From positions 1 to 64,000 of the forward strand of contig NZ_LEKN01000036.1 in assembly GCF_009761395.1 (NCBI RefSeq): a stretch of DNA of 64,000 bases, in the 5' to 3' direction. The position numbers and the translations under genes are program-made. This stretch comes from Ursidibacter maritimus. GTDB taxonomy: Bacteria; Pseudomonadota; Gammaproteobacteria; Enterobacterales; Pasteurellaceae. Shown in pieces: positions 31,614 to 41,402 of the stretch (position 1 is its first letter; each line of letters begins with the position of its first letter). The notes beneath the pieces were generated by a model. The model was not told where the DNA came from, did no database searches, and worked only from the letters and a program-made list of their open reading frames with translations.

Positions 31614-31871
31614 TTATTCTAAGGTTGGAATTAAATCCACTAAGAAGTCAACGGCTTTTTGCTCATCTTCACCTTCGGCAGAGATAGTAATGACAGTACC
31701 TTGTGTTAAGCCTAACGTTTGTAACTTAAATAAACTTTTTGCACTTGCACTTTTGCCACCTGAAGTGACAGTAACATCAGAAGCGAAGCCTTTTGCTGCT
31801 TTAACAAATTCTGCTGCAGGGCGAGTATGTAAGCCATTCGGTGCAATAATCGTAACGTCTTTTGAGTACAT
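31614..31871 (-). CDS. ptsH: PTS phosphocarrier protein HPr
   Basis: HPr carries phosphate from enzyme I to the IIA domains. The 85-residue protein has the active His15 ([17 protein letters not shown]) and the Ser46 region ([13 protein letters not shown]). It is the first gene of ptsHI-crr. The ATG has GAGGAAAC upstream. About 180 bp further upstream lies TTTGA-N6-TCAAA (32048-32063), a weak match to a CRP-type site. Confidence 0.95.
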   Translation of the reverse strand: MYSKDVTIIAPNGLHTRPAAEFVKAAKGFASDVTVTSGGKSASAKSLFKLQTLGLTQGTVITISAEGEDEQKAVDFLVDLIPTLE

Positions 31872-32186
31872 TTTTGTTTCCTCTTTTAAATCAAATAGTT
31901 AAACAATTTACGTCCATTTATAGAAATACAACGCTATAAAACACTGCCTACTGTACTACAAAACGTCTAAAAACACACGATAAAACAAGTCAAATAAGTA
32001 ATAATTTACGAACTGATAGCATTTATTTTAAACAATGAAGAAATTAATTTGAGTCATCTCAAACCTTTGTTCTAGTTTTGTGCAGAGTAGAATTTAATCA
32101 AAATTTTTCGTTGCATTTCCCATTAAAATCTTGTATTTATCCACACTTTACATTTCAAACACAACATTAACTTTTAGGAGCATAAA
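31872..32186. promoter_or_regulatory. Divergent control region of ptsH and asd
   Basis: This 315-bp spacer separates two divergent genes. A candidate asd promoter is TTGCAT (32111-32116), 17 bp, TATTTA (32134-32139). A 16-bp inverted repeat TTTGA-N6-TCAAA at 32048-32063 has the spacing of a CRP site but poor half-sites. No coding frame or RNA gene was seen. Confidence 0.45.
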
Positions 32187-33302
32187 ATGCAAAATGTCGG
32201 TTTCGTCGGATGGCGTGGTATGGTGGGTTCTGTTCTTATGGATCGAATGGTTCAAGAGAATGATTTTGCAAACATCAATCCTGTTTTCTTCACAACTTCT
32301 CAAGCGGGTCAAAAAGCCCCGGTTTTTGCAAATAAAGACGCTGGGGACTTAAAAAATGCGTTTGATATCGAAGAATTAAAAAACTTAGATATTATCGTAA
32401 CTTGCCAAGGTGGAGATTACACCAATGAAGTTTATCCAAAATTAAAAGCAACGGGCTGGAATGGCTACTGGATTGATGCAGCCTCTGCATTACGTATGCA
32501 AGATGACGCTATTATCGTACTTGATCCTGTAAACCAACACGTTATTGATGAAGGTTTAAAAAACGGCATTAAAACTTTCGTTGGCGGTAACTGTACAGTT
32601 AGTTTAATGCTAATGGCAATTGGTGGCTTATTTGAGCGTGACTTAGTTGAATGGGTTTCTGTTGCAACTTACCAAGCTGCAAGCGGTGCGGGTGCAAAAA
32701 ATATGCGTGAATTACTTTCGCAAATGGGCGTGTTAGAAGCATCTGTTAAAGCGGAATTAGCAAATCCTGCCTCTTCTATTTTAGAGATTGAACGTAAAGT
32801 TACCGCAGAAATGCGCGCAGATTCATTCCCAACAGACAATTTTGGTGCCCCATTAGCGGGTAGTTTAATCCCTTGGATTGACAAACTATTACCAGAGACA
32901 GGGCAAACCAAAGAAGAATGGAAAGGTTATGCAGAAACAAACAAGATTTTAGGCTTAAGTGCAAATCCAATTCCTGTTGATGGTTTATGTGTGCGTATTG
33001 GTGCATTACGTTGCCACAGCCAAGCATTTACCATTAAACTGAAAAAAGATTTACCACTTGCTGAAATTGAACAAATCATCGCAAGCCACAATGAATGGGT
33101 AAAAGTAATTCCAAACGATAAAGAAACCACATTACGCGAATTAACACCAGCCAAAGTAACAGGTACGCTAAGTGTTCCTGTTGGACGTTTACGTAAATTA
33201 GCAATGGGTCCTGAATATCTAGCAGCTTTTACTGTTGGTGACCAGTTATTGTGGGGTGCTGCGGAGCCTGTTCGCCGCATTCTCGTTCAATTAGTTAAGT
33301 AA
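32187..33302 (+). CDS. asd: Aspartate-semialdehyde dehydrogenase
   Basis: Asd reduces aspartyl phosphate to aspartate semialdehyde, the branch point to lysine, diaminopimelate, threonine and methionine. It also feeds the dat-ddc route found in this window. The 371-residue protein begins with the NADP-binding [18 protein letters not shown] and has the catalytic cysteine in [10 protein letters not shown] and the histidine region [21 protein letters not shown] precedes the ATG. Divergent from ptsH; probably transcribed alone. Confidence 0.96.
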   Translation: MQNVGFVGWRGMVGSVLMDRMVQENDFANINPVFFTTSQAGQKAPVFANKDAGDLKNAFDIEELKNLDIIVTCQGGDYTNEVYPKLKATGWNGYWIDAASALRMQDDAIIVLDPVNQHVIDEGLKNGIKTFVGGNCTVSLMLMAIGGLFERDLVEWVSVATYQAASGAGAKNMRELLSQMGVLEASVKAELANPASSILEIERKVTAEMRADSFPTDNFGAPLAGSLIPWIDKLLPETGQTKEEWKGYAETNKILGLSANPIPVDGLCVRIGALRCHSQAFTIKLKKDLPLAEIEQIIASHNEWVKVIPNDKETTLRELTPAKVTGTLSVPVGRLRKLAMGPEYLAAFTVGDQLLWGAAEPVRRILVQLVK

Positions 33303-33613
33303 TTAACACAGCCAAACAAGCGGTTGGTTTAGTTGTACGATTTGCAAATCAAGTAGCTAAATTTACCGCTTGTATCTTTTTATTACATTTCAATACTTTA
33401 GTTGTAATTTACGCCTATACTGATAATAGTAGAAAAAATTAGCTATTCTTTGGAGTTGCTTTCCCTAATCCTAGCTCTATATCAATTTTTTCTAGCACAT
33501 ATTCAATCAGGTATAAGTCCAAGATTATAGCTAAAATAGTCCTCATATGAAGACATTTAATGGTGGGCATTTGATTACATCGGGCTATTCAAAGCACTTA
33601 TTTTAAAATATGG
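33303..33613. other. Spacer between asd and the araC-type gene, with paired uptake signals
   Basis: ACAAGCGGT (33316-33324) and ACCGCTTGT (33365-33373), in inverted orientation with a T-rich tail (ATCTTTTT), probably end the asd transcript. The remaining 230 bp hold no gene-length frame; a 19-codon frame at 33547-33606 has no ribosome site. Confidence 0.55.
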
Positions 33614-34537
33614 CTATAAAATTGCCAAAGCTTTGAGTCGCTCTTGTTTTACACGACGAGGAGATACGGAGAACTGTTTGCGAAAAGCTGTGCTGAAGTT
33701 ATCGGGATTAGTATAACCTGCAATTTCTGCTGCAATAGTAACAGAAGCACCTTGCAAGAGTGCGTTATATGCAAGTTCTAATTTGTGTCGGCGAAGGTAA
33801 GCACCAATACTAATATGATGAACTTGCTTAAAATCACGTTGTAATGTTGTCACATTGGTGTGTAATATCTTTGCAATTTGAGCTAAAGAGTAAGTGTTAA
33901 ACTCTCCGTTTTCTAATTGTTTTGTAAAAGCTTGAATATATTGAAGTTCATTCTGTTTTACCATCATAAAAAGTTGAGAAAAGCTTTCTGATAGTAAAGC
34001 TAAAAGTTGGCTTTCTTTTTCAAGAATAGTTGGCAGATCAATGACACCTTCTGATTTTAATTGTTTAACCAACGTTAAAATACGTTGATTAGCAAGAATA
34101 GGAAAAGTAGTTAGATGTTGCTGGTTGAGTCGCTGTAACGAGATATAATCTTCATTATCTAGAAAACCATTGTTCATTAACCATTCTCGACTAATAAAAA
34201 CAACAAACTCAGACTGTTGTGTACATTCGGAGAAGTGCTTCCAGCCTTGTTCATCTTTTGCAATGGATAAGAATGCTGCTTTAGGGTGGCTAGTTGCATC
34301 CTGCCTAAAAACACCATGTTCAAACTGAATTTTTGAAACCCCTGTTAAAGTAATCACCAAACGCAAATCAGCAGTAAAAACCCCACCTGAAATTTCTGAT
34401 GTTGGAGATAATATGTCGATATCAGAGTATTTTGTTCGCAGTCCAGAACGAAAATGGTTAATTGTGATATTCCCTGAAATGGATGGGTATTGGTTTTCTA
34501 AATGAATTTTATGCTGTTTCACCTGATATCCTGTCAT
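33614..34537 (-). CDS. AraC-family regulator of the siderophore locus
   Basis: This 307-residue transcription factor has a C-terminal AraC/XylS domain with two helix-turn-helix parts (LAQIAKILHTNVTTLQRDFKQ and VTIAAEIAGYTNPDNFSTAFRKQF, ending in SPRRVKQ). The N-terminal part resembles PchR/YbtA-type siderophore-sensing regulators rather than arabinose-binding ones. It is divergent from the TonB-dependent receptor, with 168 bp between, the usual arrangement for a regulator that activates uptake when the siderophore is present. The start lacks a clear ribosome site. The ligand is not known. Confidence 0.85.
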   Translation of the reverse strand: MTGYQVKQHKIHLENQYPSISGNITINHFRSGLRTKYSDIDILSPTSEISGGVFTADLRLVITLTGVSKIQFEHGVFRQDATSHPKAAFLSIAKDEQGWKHFSECTQQSEFVVFISREWLMNNGFLDNEDYISLQRLNQQHLTTFPILANQRILTLVKQLKSEGVIDLPTILEKESQLLALLSESFSQLFMMVKQNELQYIQAFTKQLENGEFNTYSLAQIAKILHTNVTTLQRDFKQVHHISIGAYLRRHKLELAYNALLQGASVTIAAEIAGYTNPDNFSTAFRKQFSVSPRRVKQERLKALAIL

Positions 34538-34705
34538 TTTATGAAGCGGTTTGATTGTATGATTTTTTTGTAAAAAGTCGTGACATAACGAATTAAATTT
34601 GCTTTTTCATAGGATTAAATATTTTTTCTCAAAGGTTTTGTTAAGTGAATAATGCCATAATAATTCATATTTGATAATTATTCTTATTTGATTTTGAGGA
34701 ATTAT
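34538..34705 (+). promoter_or_regulatory. Divergent promoter region with a possible Fur site
   Basis: The 168-bp region between regulator and receptor contains the AT-rich stretch around 34660-34691, including GATAATTATTCTTATTTGA (34673-34691). This agrees with the 19-bp Fur consensus at about 12 positions. Iron repression is expected for such loci, but the match is moderate. Confidence 0.45.
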
Positions 34706-36817
34706 ATGTTAAAACCTGATTTTCGTCTTTCACTGATTAGCTTAGCTTTATTTTCATCAATTGGGGTTGCCGATACCCAGCATTTAAAAGTCGTTGATGT
34801 AAATGCGGATACAAAAACTTTAGCAACAGGTTACTCACCAACGCAATCATTGAGTGGAACTAAAACTGTGACCGCGTTAATGAGAACACCGATGAGTGTT
34901 GAAGTGGTATCTAATAAATTGATGAAAGATCAAGGCGTTGATCACGTAATTGATGCTCTTAACTACCATAGTGGTATTATTAGTAATTATCGTGGTTCTA
35001 ATCAACAAATGGAAATTACGATTCGCGGAATTGGTAGTAAAAATAACAGTAGCGGTGGTACTGTACCAACATATCTTAATGGCATAAGCTACAAAGCGGA
35101 TTATGCGATTAAGCCTTTCTTCTTAGAGCGTATTGATATTGTCAAAGGACCTAATTCCGTATTGTATGGCCAGGCTAATCCTGGTGGTGTAATGGATCTA
35201 GTAACGAAAAAAGCAACGGGTAAAAACCTTGGCGAATTGCAGTTTGTATTAGGTTCAAATCATCGTTACCAAGTTGGTTTAGATTTAGATTATAAATTGT
35301 CAGAAACATTATCGGGACGTGTGATTGGTCAGTTTGAGAAAACGAATTGGAAAGAAAAATATGTCAAAGAGCAAGGTGGTGCGGTTGCTCCATCATTAGT
35401 TTGGCAACCAACCGATAGCACTAAATGGGAATTATATGGATATTTTGCAAAACAACCGAAAGCGGGAGATCGTAATTTCTTGGTAAGCCAAGGGTTAATT
35501 ACGAGTGTGAACGGAAAGAAAATACCTTATGATTTTTTCCCAAGCGATCCAAATTTCCATCATTTATCAACGGAACAGGTGCATTTAGGTTCTCAATTCA
35601 GTCATCAATTTAATGAAAATTTATCTTTCCGCCAGAATATTCGTTACAGCCGTTCTAAAGAAACATTCAGAAACTTGGTTGTAGCTTCAATCATGCCAAA
35701 TAATCAATCAGAATTAAGACGAATGGCAAGAGCTTGGGAAGATCAAAAAAATGAATTTGGCATTGATAATCAGCTAGAAAGTAAATTTAGCCTAGGCGGA
35801 ACTAAGCATACATTATTAACGGGCATTGATTATCGCCATACTCACGATGATTCTATCTTTAAGGCCAATGCAAGTGTTCCGTCAATTAATTGGCAAAACC
35901 CGAAGTATGGTGTGAATGTTGGGCCACTAAAAGTACAACGTAATTTAGTGCAAAGTATGGGGCAACTAGGGGTATATGCCCAAGATCAAGTTGAAATCGG
36001 CAACCTTGACATTATGTTGGGAGGGCGTTTTGATAAGGTTAAAACGAAAGTCATTGACTTAGTCAAAACTCAGAGAAAAGACAATCAGGCTCATCAGTTT
36101 ACTTGGCGTACAGGGGCAATTTATAACTTTGATAATGGATTTGCACCTTATGTGAGTTATAGCACATCATTTTTACCGACTACGGAAATGGACAAACAAG
36201 GTAAGGTATTAAAACCGACAAAAGCTGCTCAATGGGAAGCTGGGATTAAGTATCAACCTAATGAGACATTGTTCTTAACATTAGCTAGCTTTGAAATTAA
36301 CCAACGTGATTTAGTTGAATTGGAGCCTAAAACACGCATTGCAAAACAAATTGGTAAAGTGAAAACTAAAGGGTTAGAAGCAAATCTTTCTGCACAATTA
36401 ACCGATGAAATCGCATTATTGGCAACTTATGCGTATATCAATAAGACAATCAAACAAGCACCAGATAGCCAAACTATTGGTAAAACTCCTTGGGGAATTC
36501 CACGTCATCAAGCATCATTATGGGCAAAATATAGCATCAAAAATGGTGCGTTGAATGGCGTTGGTATTGCAGGTGGAGTTCGTTATTTTGGTACGACTTG
36601 GGGCAGCAATACAAATGCTTTCAGAGTTCCGCACTTTACGTTGTACGATGTTGCTCTTCAGTATGATTTCTTACCAAAATTTAACGTGAATATGGATATG
36701 CAACTTAACGTTCAAAACTTAACAAATAAAAAATATGTCAGCAGCTGTGCTCATTCAAATGCTTGCTTTTATGGTAAAGAACGTCTCGTAAGTTTAACGA
36801 CAAACTATCGTTTTTAA
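34706..36817 (+). CDS. TonB-dependent siderophore receptor
   Basis: The 703-residue outer-membrane receptor imports a ferric siderophore using energy from TonB. Visible are a signal peptide (ISLALFSSIGVA), a TonB-box-like LKVVDVNAD, the plug domain (DHVIDALNYHSGII, ITIRGIG, ERIDIVKGPNSVLYGQANPGGVM) and a 22-strand-type barrel ending in YRF. A C-terminal CAHSNACFYG cysteine pair is typical of ferrichrome/pyoverdine-type receptors. The ATG at 34706 has GAGGA upstream; an upstream TTG would add 6 residues. The next gene is an exported Fes-like esterase, so a catecholate trilactone such as enterobactin or salmochelin is a likely ligand. Confidence 0.9.
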   Translation: MLKPDFRLSLISLALFSSIGVADTQHLKVVDVNADTKTLATGYSPTQSLSGTKTVTALMRTPMSVEVVSNKLMKDQGVDHVIDALNYHSGIISNYRGSNQQMEITIRGIGSKNNSSGGTVPTYLNGISYKADYAIKPFFLERIDIVKGPNSVLYGQANPGGVMDLVTKKATGKNLGELQFVLGSNHRYQVGLDLDYKLSETLSGRVIGQFEKTNWKEKYVKEQGGAVAPSLVWQPTDSTKWELYGYFAKQPKAGDRNFLVSQGLITSVNGKKIPYDFFPSDPNFHHLSTEQVHLGSQFSHQFNENLSFRQNIRYSRSKETFRNLVVASIMPNNQSELRRMARAWEDQKNEFGIDNQLESKFSLGGTKHTLLTGIDYRHTHDDSIFKANASVPSINWQNPKYGVNVGPLKVQRNLVQSMGQLGVYAQDQVEIGNLDIMLGGRFDKVKTKVIDLVKTQRKDNQAHQFTWRTGAIYNFDNGFAPYVSYSTSFLPTTEMDKQGKVLKPTKAAQWEAGIKYQPNETLFLTLASFEINQRDLVELEPKTRIAKQIGKVKTKGLEANLSAQLTDEIALLATYAYINKTIKQAPDSQTIGKTPWGIPRHQASLWAKYSIKNGALNGVGIAGGVRYFGTTWGSNTNAFRVPHFTLYDVALQYDFLPKFNVNMDMQLNVQNLTNKKYVSSCAHSNACFYGKERLVSLTTNYRF

Positions 36818-36874
36818 GGATAAGCTAACTATGAATTTGGGCGATTTTATCGCCCAAGTATAATTGTAAAAAAT

Positions 36875-38470
36875 ATGAAGAATCTTACCGCTTGTTTATT
36901 CACAATGATCATTTCTTCTTCACTTTTTGCCACAACCGATACTGAAATTCAGTTAGCGGAGGGCGATTTTGTTAAAGGCGAATTAACCCTATTAAATAAT
37001 CAAAAAAACAGTGCTGATTTATTCATTGAATTTGCTGATCATAGTCAAAGGCAGTTATTAAAAAATATTTTTGATAAACAAGAGTTTATGTTTAAAGCTG
37101 AAACATCTGGGGTGGGAAAATTTATCGTAAAAGGTCATGCTAAACCATTAACGAATAATGATGTTAGCTTAAAAATTTTACAGCATATTCCTCTTGAGCA
37201 ACAAAATCATTCAAAAGAGAAGTATGACAATTCCTTACTCCAAGAACTTGTTTTAACATTAAAACAATACCCAGACAAAAAGGATCTTTTATTAGACCAA
37301 TTTTGGGAAACCGTCAAAGGTCAGGGAACGCCATTAATTGAGCCATTAGATCAGAGAATGAGCCGAGTAACTTTTTTATGGAGAGGTGCGAAACATAATG
37401 TGCGTATTTTTGGTGGGCCGACTACCGATCACGACCTAATGCAACAAATACCCAATACAGATATTTGGTATAGAAGTTATGAAGTTCCAAATGATACCCA
37501 CGTTAGCTACCGATTAGCTCCAGATGTTCCAATCTTATCCTTACCAAGTATGGAACAACGTAGAGCCATTTTATCTACTGCACAAGCTGACCCTTTCAAT
37601 CATTTTCCTTATTTCAATGATAAAGATGGCAATATCAAGAATACGGATAAGTACAATTATGTTTCACAACTAATTTTACCGAAAGCACCTAAGCCGCAAT
37701 ATGAAAAAATGGGACACTATCCCCAAGGTAAATTGACTACCTTTGAATTTGAAAGTAACACTTTAGGTAATAAACGTCGCTTATTTGTTTATACACCAGT
37801 AGGTTTTCAACCTGATCAACCTTACCCTGTATTGTATCTTTTTGATGGCGTGGAGTTTCACACACAAGTTCCATTACCTACAATATTGGATAATATGATT
37901 GCAGAGAAAGTAATTCCGCCTATTGCAGTGGTTTTTATTGAAAACCCATCTAGTCAAGCGAGATCAAGTGAATTACCCCCTAATCCTATTTTTGCGAACG
38001 TATTAGCTCAAGAGCTTGTTTCTTTTATTGAGAAATCAGCTCACATTCAGGCTAGCAACAGAATTATTGCAGGCGCTAGTTATGGTGGATTAGCGGCCGC
38101 TTATATAGCATTGAAACATTCCAATATATTTTCTAATGCGTTGATTATGTCAGGCTCTTTTTGGTGGCACCCTAAAGATACAAAGGCTGAAGACAATCAT
38201 TTTATTGCAAGCGAGTATATTAAGCAGAATAAATTACCTCTCTGTTTTTTTATGAGTGCAGGCTATTTTGAAAATGGAAGATCGGAAATTTTACAAACAT
38301 CACGACATTTAAAAGACGTATTGCTTGCAAAAGGCTATCCGATCACTTATCAAGAATACTCAACAGCACACGGTTATTTAGCCTGGAAGAATATTATTGC
38401 GGATGGTTTAGTTGCTTTATTGAATAATCCAAAATGTTTTTCAAAAACAAATAATTCACTACATAAGTAG
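36875..38470 (+). CDS. Exported enterochelin-esterase-like hydrolase (Fes/IroE type)
   Basis: The 531-residue protein has a Sec signal peptide (CLFTMIISSSLFAT). A Fes-type N-terminal domain follows (FWETVKGQGTPLIEPL, VTFLWRG), then an alpha/beta-hydrolase domain with nucleophile Ser402 in GASYGG and a C-terminal histidine in TAHGYLAWK. Such enzymes cut the trilactone backbone of catecholate siderophores. Export means cleavage in the periplasm, as in Campylobacter Cee, rather than in the cytoplasm as for E. coli Fes. The start is unusual: the first eight codons lie in an inverted uptake signal (CTTACCGCTTGT) and no ribosome site is visible, but no other start gives a signal peptide. Lies between receptor and binding protein. 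Confidence 0.87.
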   Translation: MKNLTACLFTMIISSSLFATTDTEIQLAEGDFVKGELTLLNNQKNSADLFIEFADHSQRQLLKNIFDKQEFMFKAETSGVGKFIVKGHAKPLTNNDVSLKILQHIPLEQQNHSKEKYDNSLLQELVLTLKQYPDKKDLLLDQFWETVKGQGTPLIEPLDQRMSRVTFLWRGAKHNVRIFGGPTTDHDLMQQIPNTDIWYRSYEVPNDTHVSYRLAPDVPILSLPSMEQRRAILSTAQADPFNHFPYFNDKDGNIKNTDKYNYVSQLILPKAPKPQYEKMGHYPQGKLTTFEFESNTLGNKRRLFVYTPVGFQPDQPYPVLYLFDGVEFHTQVPLPTILDNMIAEKVIPPIAVVFIENPSSQARSSELPPNPIFANVLAQELVSFIEKSAHIQASNRIIAGASYGGLAAAYIALKHSNIFSNALIMSGSFWWHPKDTKAEDNHFIASEYIKQNKLPLCFFMSAGYFENGRSEILQTSRHLKDVLLAKGYPITYQEYSTAHGYLAWKNIIADGLVALLNNPKCFSKTNNSLHK

Positions 38471-38524
38471 TGAAATTTACGTAAAATATCTGATAACAAT
38501 TCTCAATTTTATGAAGGAGCTTGT

Positions 38525-39424
38525 ATGTTAAAAAAATTATTGATTACGTTAGGGTGTGTCGCTTTGATGACCAATGCTTGGGCGACTGATGTGAGTATTC
38601 CAACCGCTCGTGGTGAAGTTACGTTAAAAGCTCATCCTACAAAAATTGCAGTATTTGATCTAGGGAGTTTAGATACACTCCAAGCATTAGGGGTTAAGGT
38701 TGATGGTGCACCGGATGCACTAAAAACGTTAACCTATCTTAAACCGACTTTTGAACAAGCAAAATCTGTTGGTACTTTATTTGAACCTAATTTAGAAGCA
38801 TTGAATGAACTAAAACCTGATTTAATTATCGTTGGCACTCGTACGGCGAAAAAATACGATGATGTGAGTAAATTAGCGCCTAGTATTGATATGACTGATA
38901 ATGCGGATAACTTCATTGAAGGTGCGTTAAAACGCATCGAGAGTTTTGGTAAGTTATTTGGAAAACAGTCTGAAGCTGAAAAATTAATAAATGAAATCAA
39001 TACCTTATTTGCTGAAACAAAAAATGCAGTGAAGGGAAAGGGAAATGGTTTAATCATTTTAGTGAATGGCGGTAAAATTTCAGCATTCGGAAAGGGCTAT
39101 CGTTTAAGTTGGATTCATGATGATTTAGGTATTCCTTTAGCTGATGAAACAATCAAAGGTGCAGGACACGGTCAACCGATTTCATTCGAATTGGTTCAAA
39201 AATTAAACCCTGATTGGTTGTTTGTCTTAGACCGTATTTCAGCGATTGGTAAAGAAGGTAAGGCTGCGAAAGAAGTCTTAGATAACGAGCTTGTTCACCA
39301 AACAAAAGCGTGGAAAAATAACCAAATCGTTTATTTAAGCGGTGCATCTTACCTTGCACCGGGTGGTTTTGAGCAAATTAAAATGGACTTAACCACCATT
39401 AAAAACGCATTTGAGAAGAAATAA
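38525..39424 (+). CDS. Periplasmic ferric-siderophore-binding protein (CeuE/FatB/VctP type)
   Basis: The 299-residue protein has a Sec signal (LITLGCVALMTNAWAT) and the class III periplasmic binding fold: IAVFDLGSLDTLQALGV, LEALNELKPDLIIVG, and the C-terminal PDWLFVLDRISAIGKEG. It closely resembles the family that binds linear or hydrolysed catecholates in Campylobacter and Vibrio. That fits the exported esterase just upstream, which would create such ligands. GAAGGAGC precedes the ATG. The signal-peptide cysteine has no lipobox context, so a soluble periplasmic form is more likely than a lipoprotein. Confidence 0.9.
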   Translation: MLKKLLITLGCVALMTNAWATDVSIPTARGEVTLKAHPTKIAVFDLGSLDTLQALGVKVDGAPDALKTLTYLKPTFEQAKSVGTLFEPNLEALNELKPDLIIVGTRTAKKYDDVSKLAPSIDMTDNADNFIEGALKRIESFGKLFGKQSEAEKLINEINTLFAETKNAVKGKGNGLIILVNGGKISAFGKGYRLSWIHDDLGIPLADETIKGAGHGQPISFELVQKLNPDWLFVLDRISAIGKEGKAAKEVLDNELVHQTKAWKNNQIVYLSGASYLAPGGFEQIKMDLTTIKNAFEKK

Positions 39425-39432
39425 TCCTCAAT

Positions 39433-39490
39433 ACAAGCGGTGCGATTGTGGCAATTTTTTGCAAAAAAATGTGAAGATCTTACCGCTTGT
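39433..39490. terminator. Paired uptake signals between binding protein and permease
   Basis: ACAAGCGGT (39433-39441) and ACCGCTTGT (39482-39490) form an inverted pair enclosing the AT-rich TTTTTTGCAAAAAAA block. It may dampen transcription into the permease genes, leaving more binding protein than transporter. Confidence 0.6.
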
Positions 39491-39502
39491 TTCTATTATT
39501 TG

Positions 39503-40462
39503 ATGATGTTTTCACTTAATCGTCTCAATTTTCTATTGCTATTAGTGCTTTGTGTCATCAGTGTGATGACTGGGGTTGCGGATTTTAATTGGTCGCAACT
39601 CTTTTCTGATCCTACACAAATGCAATTACTACTTATCAGTCGCTTACCTAGAACACTTGCAGTCTTACTGGTTGGTGCAACACTTGGCATTGCTGGAATG
39701 GTATTACAGATTGTGTTGAAAAACCGTTTTCTTGAACCCAGTATGATTGGCGCAACGCAAAGTGCTGCGGTGGGAATTTTGATTGTCAGCTTGTTATTTC
39801 CTGCCACATCGTTAATGGTGAAAATGTCAGTAGCCACACTAACAGCCTTAATCGGAATGGCTATTTTTACGGGGCTATTACGCAGTTTACCACCCCATCA
39901 GCAGTTAATGATTCCTCTTGTTGGTATTGTCTTTGGTAACGTCATTGAAGCAGGCACAACTTTTGTTGCTTATCAAACAGAAAGTTTACAACTCATTTCT
40001 GTTTGGTTTACTGGGGATTTTTCTGGCATTTTATCTGGTCGCTACGAATTATTGTGGCTCACAGCCATTTTAGCGATTGTGATCTATATTATGGCAGATC
40101 AGCTGAGTATTGCAGGGTTAGGACAACATATCAGCACTAGCTTGGGGGTAAATTACCGCCAAATGACGTGGTTAGCTTTAGTGGTTGTGGCAATGATTAC
40201 TGCAGTCGTGGTGGTTACAGTCGGACAAATTCCTTTTATTGGGTTGGTTGTACCCAATATTGTTTCTCGCTTAGCTGGGGATCGATTACGCCATAATTTA
40301 CCTTCTGTGGCACTAATGGGAGCAAACCTAGTGCTGATTTGCGACATTATTGGACGTACAATTAACGCACCTTACGAAGTCCCGGTTTCAACGATTTTCG
40401 GCATTATAGGTGCGGTACTTTTCCTTTACCTATTATTTAAGGGGAAACGTAGTGCAGGCTAA
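39503..40462 (+). CDS. Ferric-siderophore ABC transporter permease 1 (CeuB/FatD/VctD type)
   Basis: This 319-residue FecCD-family permease has multiple membrane segments and the signature LISRLPRTLAVLLVGATLGIAG near the N-terminus, plus GQIPFIGLVVPNIVSRLAGDR in the ATPase-contact loop. The ATG at 39503 (MMFSLNRLNF) was chosen because the longer GTG-started frame from 39440 runs through a paired uptake signal and gives an unlikely leader. It overlaps the second permease by 11 bp. Confidence 0.88.
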   Translation: MMFSLNRLNFLLLLVLCVISVMTGVADFNWSQLFSDPTQMQLLLISRLPRTLAVLLVGATLGIAGMVLQIVLKNRFLEPSMIGATQSAAVGILIVSLLFPATSLMVKMSVATLTALIGMAIFTGLLRSLPPHQQLMIPLVGIVFGNVIEAGTTFVAYQTESLQLISVWFTGDFSGILSGRYELLWLTAILAIVIYIMADQLSIAGLGQHISTSLGVNYRQMTWLALVVVAMITAVVVVTVGQIPFIGLVVPNIVSRLAGDRLRHNLPSVALMGANLVLICDIIGRTINAPYEVPVSTIFGIIGAVLFLYLLFKGKRSAG

Positions 40463-41393
40463 ACGTTTATTGTGGCTATTATCGTTACTGTTTGTGGCAT
40501 CTGCATTTTTGTTTATGACCTATAATGCTCGTGGACAATGGGATTTTGTATTGGCTTTTCGTAGTGAAAAATTACTACTGCTGATTACCATTGGTTATAC
40601 CATTGGCATTTCCACTTTGCTGTTTCAAACATTAACACACAATCCGATTCTTACTCCCAGTATATTAGGGTTTGATGCTCTGTATATTTTAGTGCAAAGT
40701 TTATTGATCTTTTTCTTTGGTGGCATTGGTTTTACGCAACTTGACCAAAATAGCAAATTTTTGTTTGAAACCTTGCTAATGGTTAGCGGAGCATTGCTAT
40801 TATTTAGAACATTAACTAAAGATAATGTTGATTTAACCAAAATGATTTTGGTTGGCGTGATTTTTGGCATGCTATTTAGAAGTCTAACTAATTTGCTTCA
40901 ACGGATGATTGACCCAACGGAATTTGCTGTTGCACAAGGCTCTTATTTTGCCCAATTTAATACGGTAAATTCTGATGTACTATGGATTGGTATTGTGATT
41001 GCGATCGTGAGTGCCATTTGGATCTGGAAACAGCGTCATCAACTCGATGTATTATTGCTCGGTAAATCTACCGCCATTAGTTTAGGTATAGAATATCACC
41101 GATTTTCTCGCCAATTACTGATTTGTAGTGCCATATTAGTATCCGTTTCAACCGCATTAGTTGGGCCAATTCTCTTTTTAGGATTGTTAGTTTGTGCGAT
41201 TGTGAATGCAATGACTCGGACAATGTACCATTCTGTGCGTATTCCCGCGGTCTTTTTTACTTCTGCGATGACGCTTATTTTAGGGCAAGTGGTTTTTGAA
41301 CAGATTCTTGGTTTGCAAGGCGTATTAAGTGCAGTAATTGAGTTTATCGGGGGATTAGTTTTTATTGGGCTGATGTATCGCCGACAAAAATAA
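40452..41393 (+). CDS. Ferric-siderophore ABC transporter permease 2 (CeuC/FatC/VctG type)
   Basis: This 313-residue second FecCD-type permease would form a heterodimer with the gene upstream. Membrane segments fill the protein; family traits include GYTIGISTLLFQTLTHNPILTPSILGFDALY and VGPILFLGLLVCAIVNA. The GTG at 40452 (VQAKRLLWLL) follows AAGGGGAAA and lies inside the end of the first permease, indicating coupled translation. The frame can be read from an ATG at 40410, but that overlaps 53 bp and lacks a ribosome site. Confidence 0.87.
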   Translation: MQAKRLLWLLSLLFVASAFLFMTYNARGQWDFVLAFRSEKLLLLITIGYTIGISTLLFQTLTHNPILTPSILGFDALYILVQSLLIFFFGGIGFTQLDQNSKFLFETLLMVSGALLLFRTLTKDNVDLTKMILVGVIFGMLFRSLTNLLQRMIDPTEFAVAQGSYFAQFNTVNSDVLWIGIVIAIVSAIWIWKQRHQLDVLLLGKSTAISLGIEYHRFSRQLLICSAILVSVSTALVGPILFLGLLVCAIVNAMTRTMYHSVRIPAVFFTSAMTLILGQVVFEQILGLQGVLSAVIEFIGGLVFIGLMYRRQK

Positions 41394-41402
41394 GGATAGA
41401 TA

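Noticed and set aside
33547-33606. Nineteen-codon frame MKTFNGGHLITSGYSKHLF behind asd
   Set aside because: No ribosome site and a stop shortly upstream in frame; no family recognised.
39440-39502. Longer N-terminus of the first siderophore permease from GTG
   Set aside because: It would translate a paired uptake signal; the ATG at 39503 gives a normal FecCD-type start.
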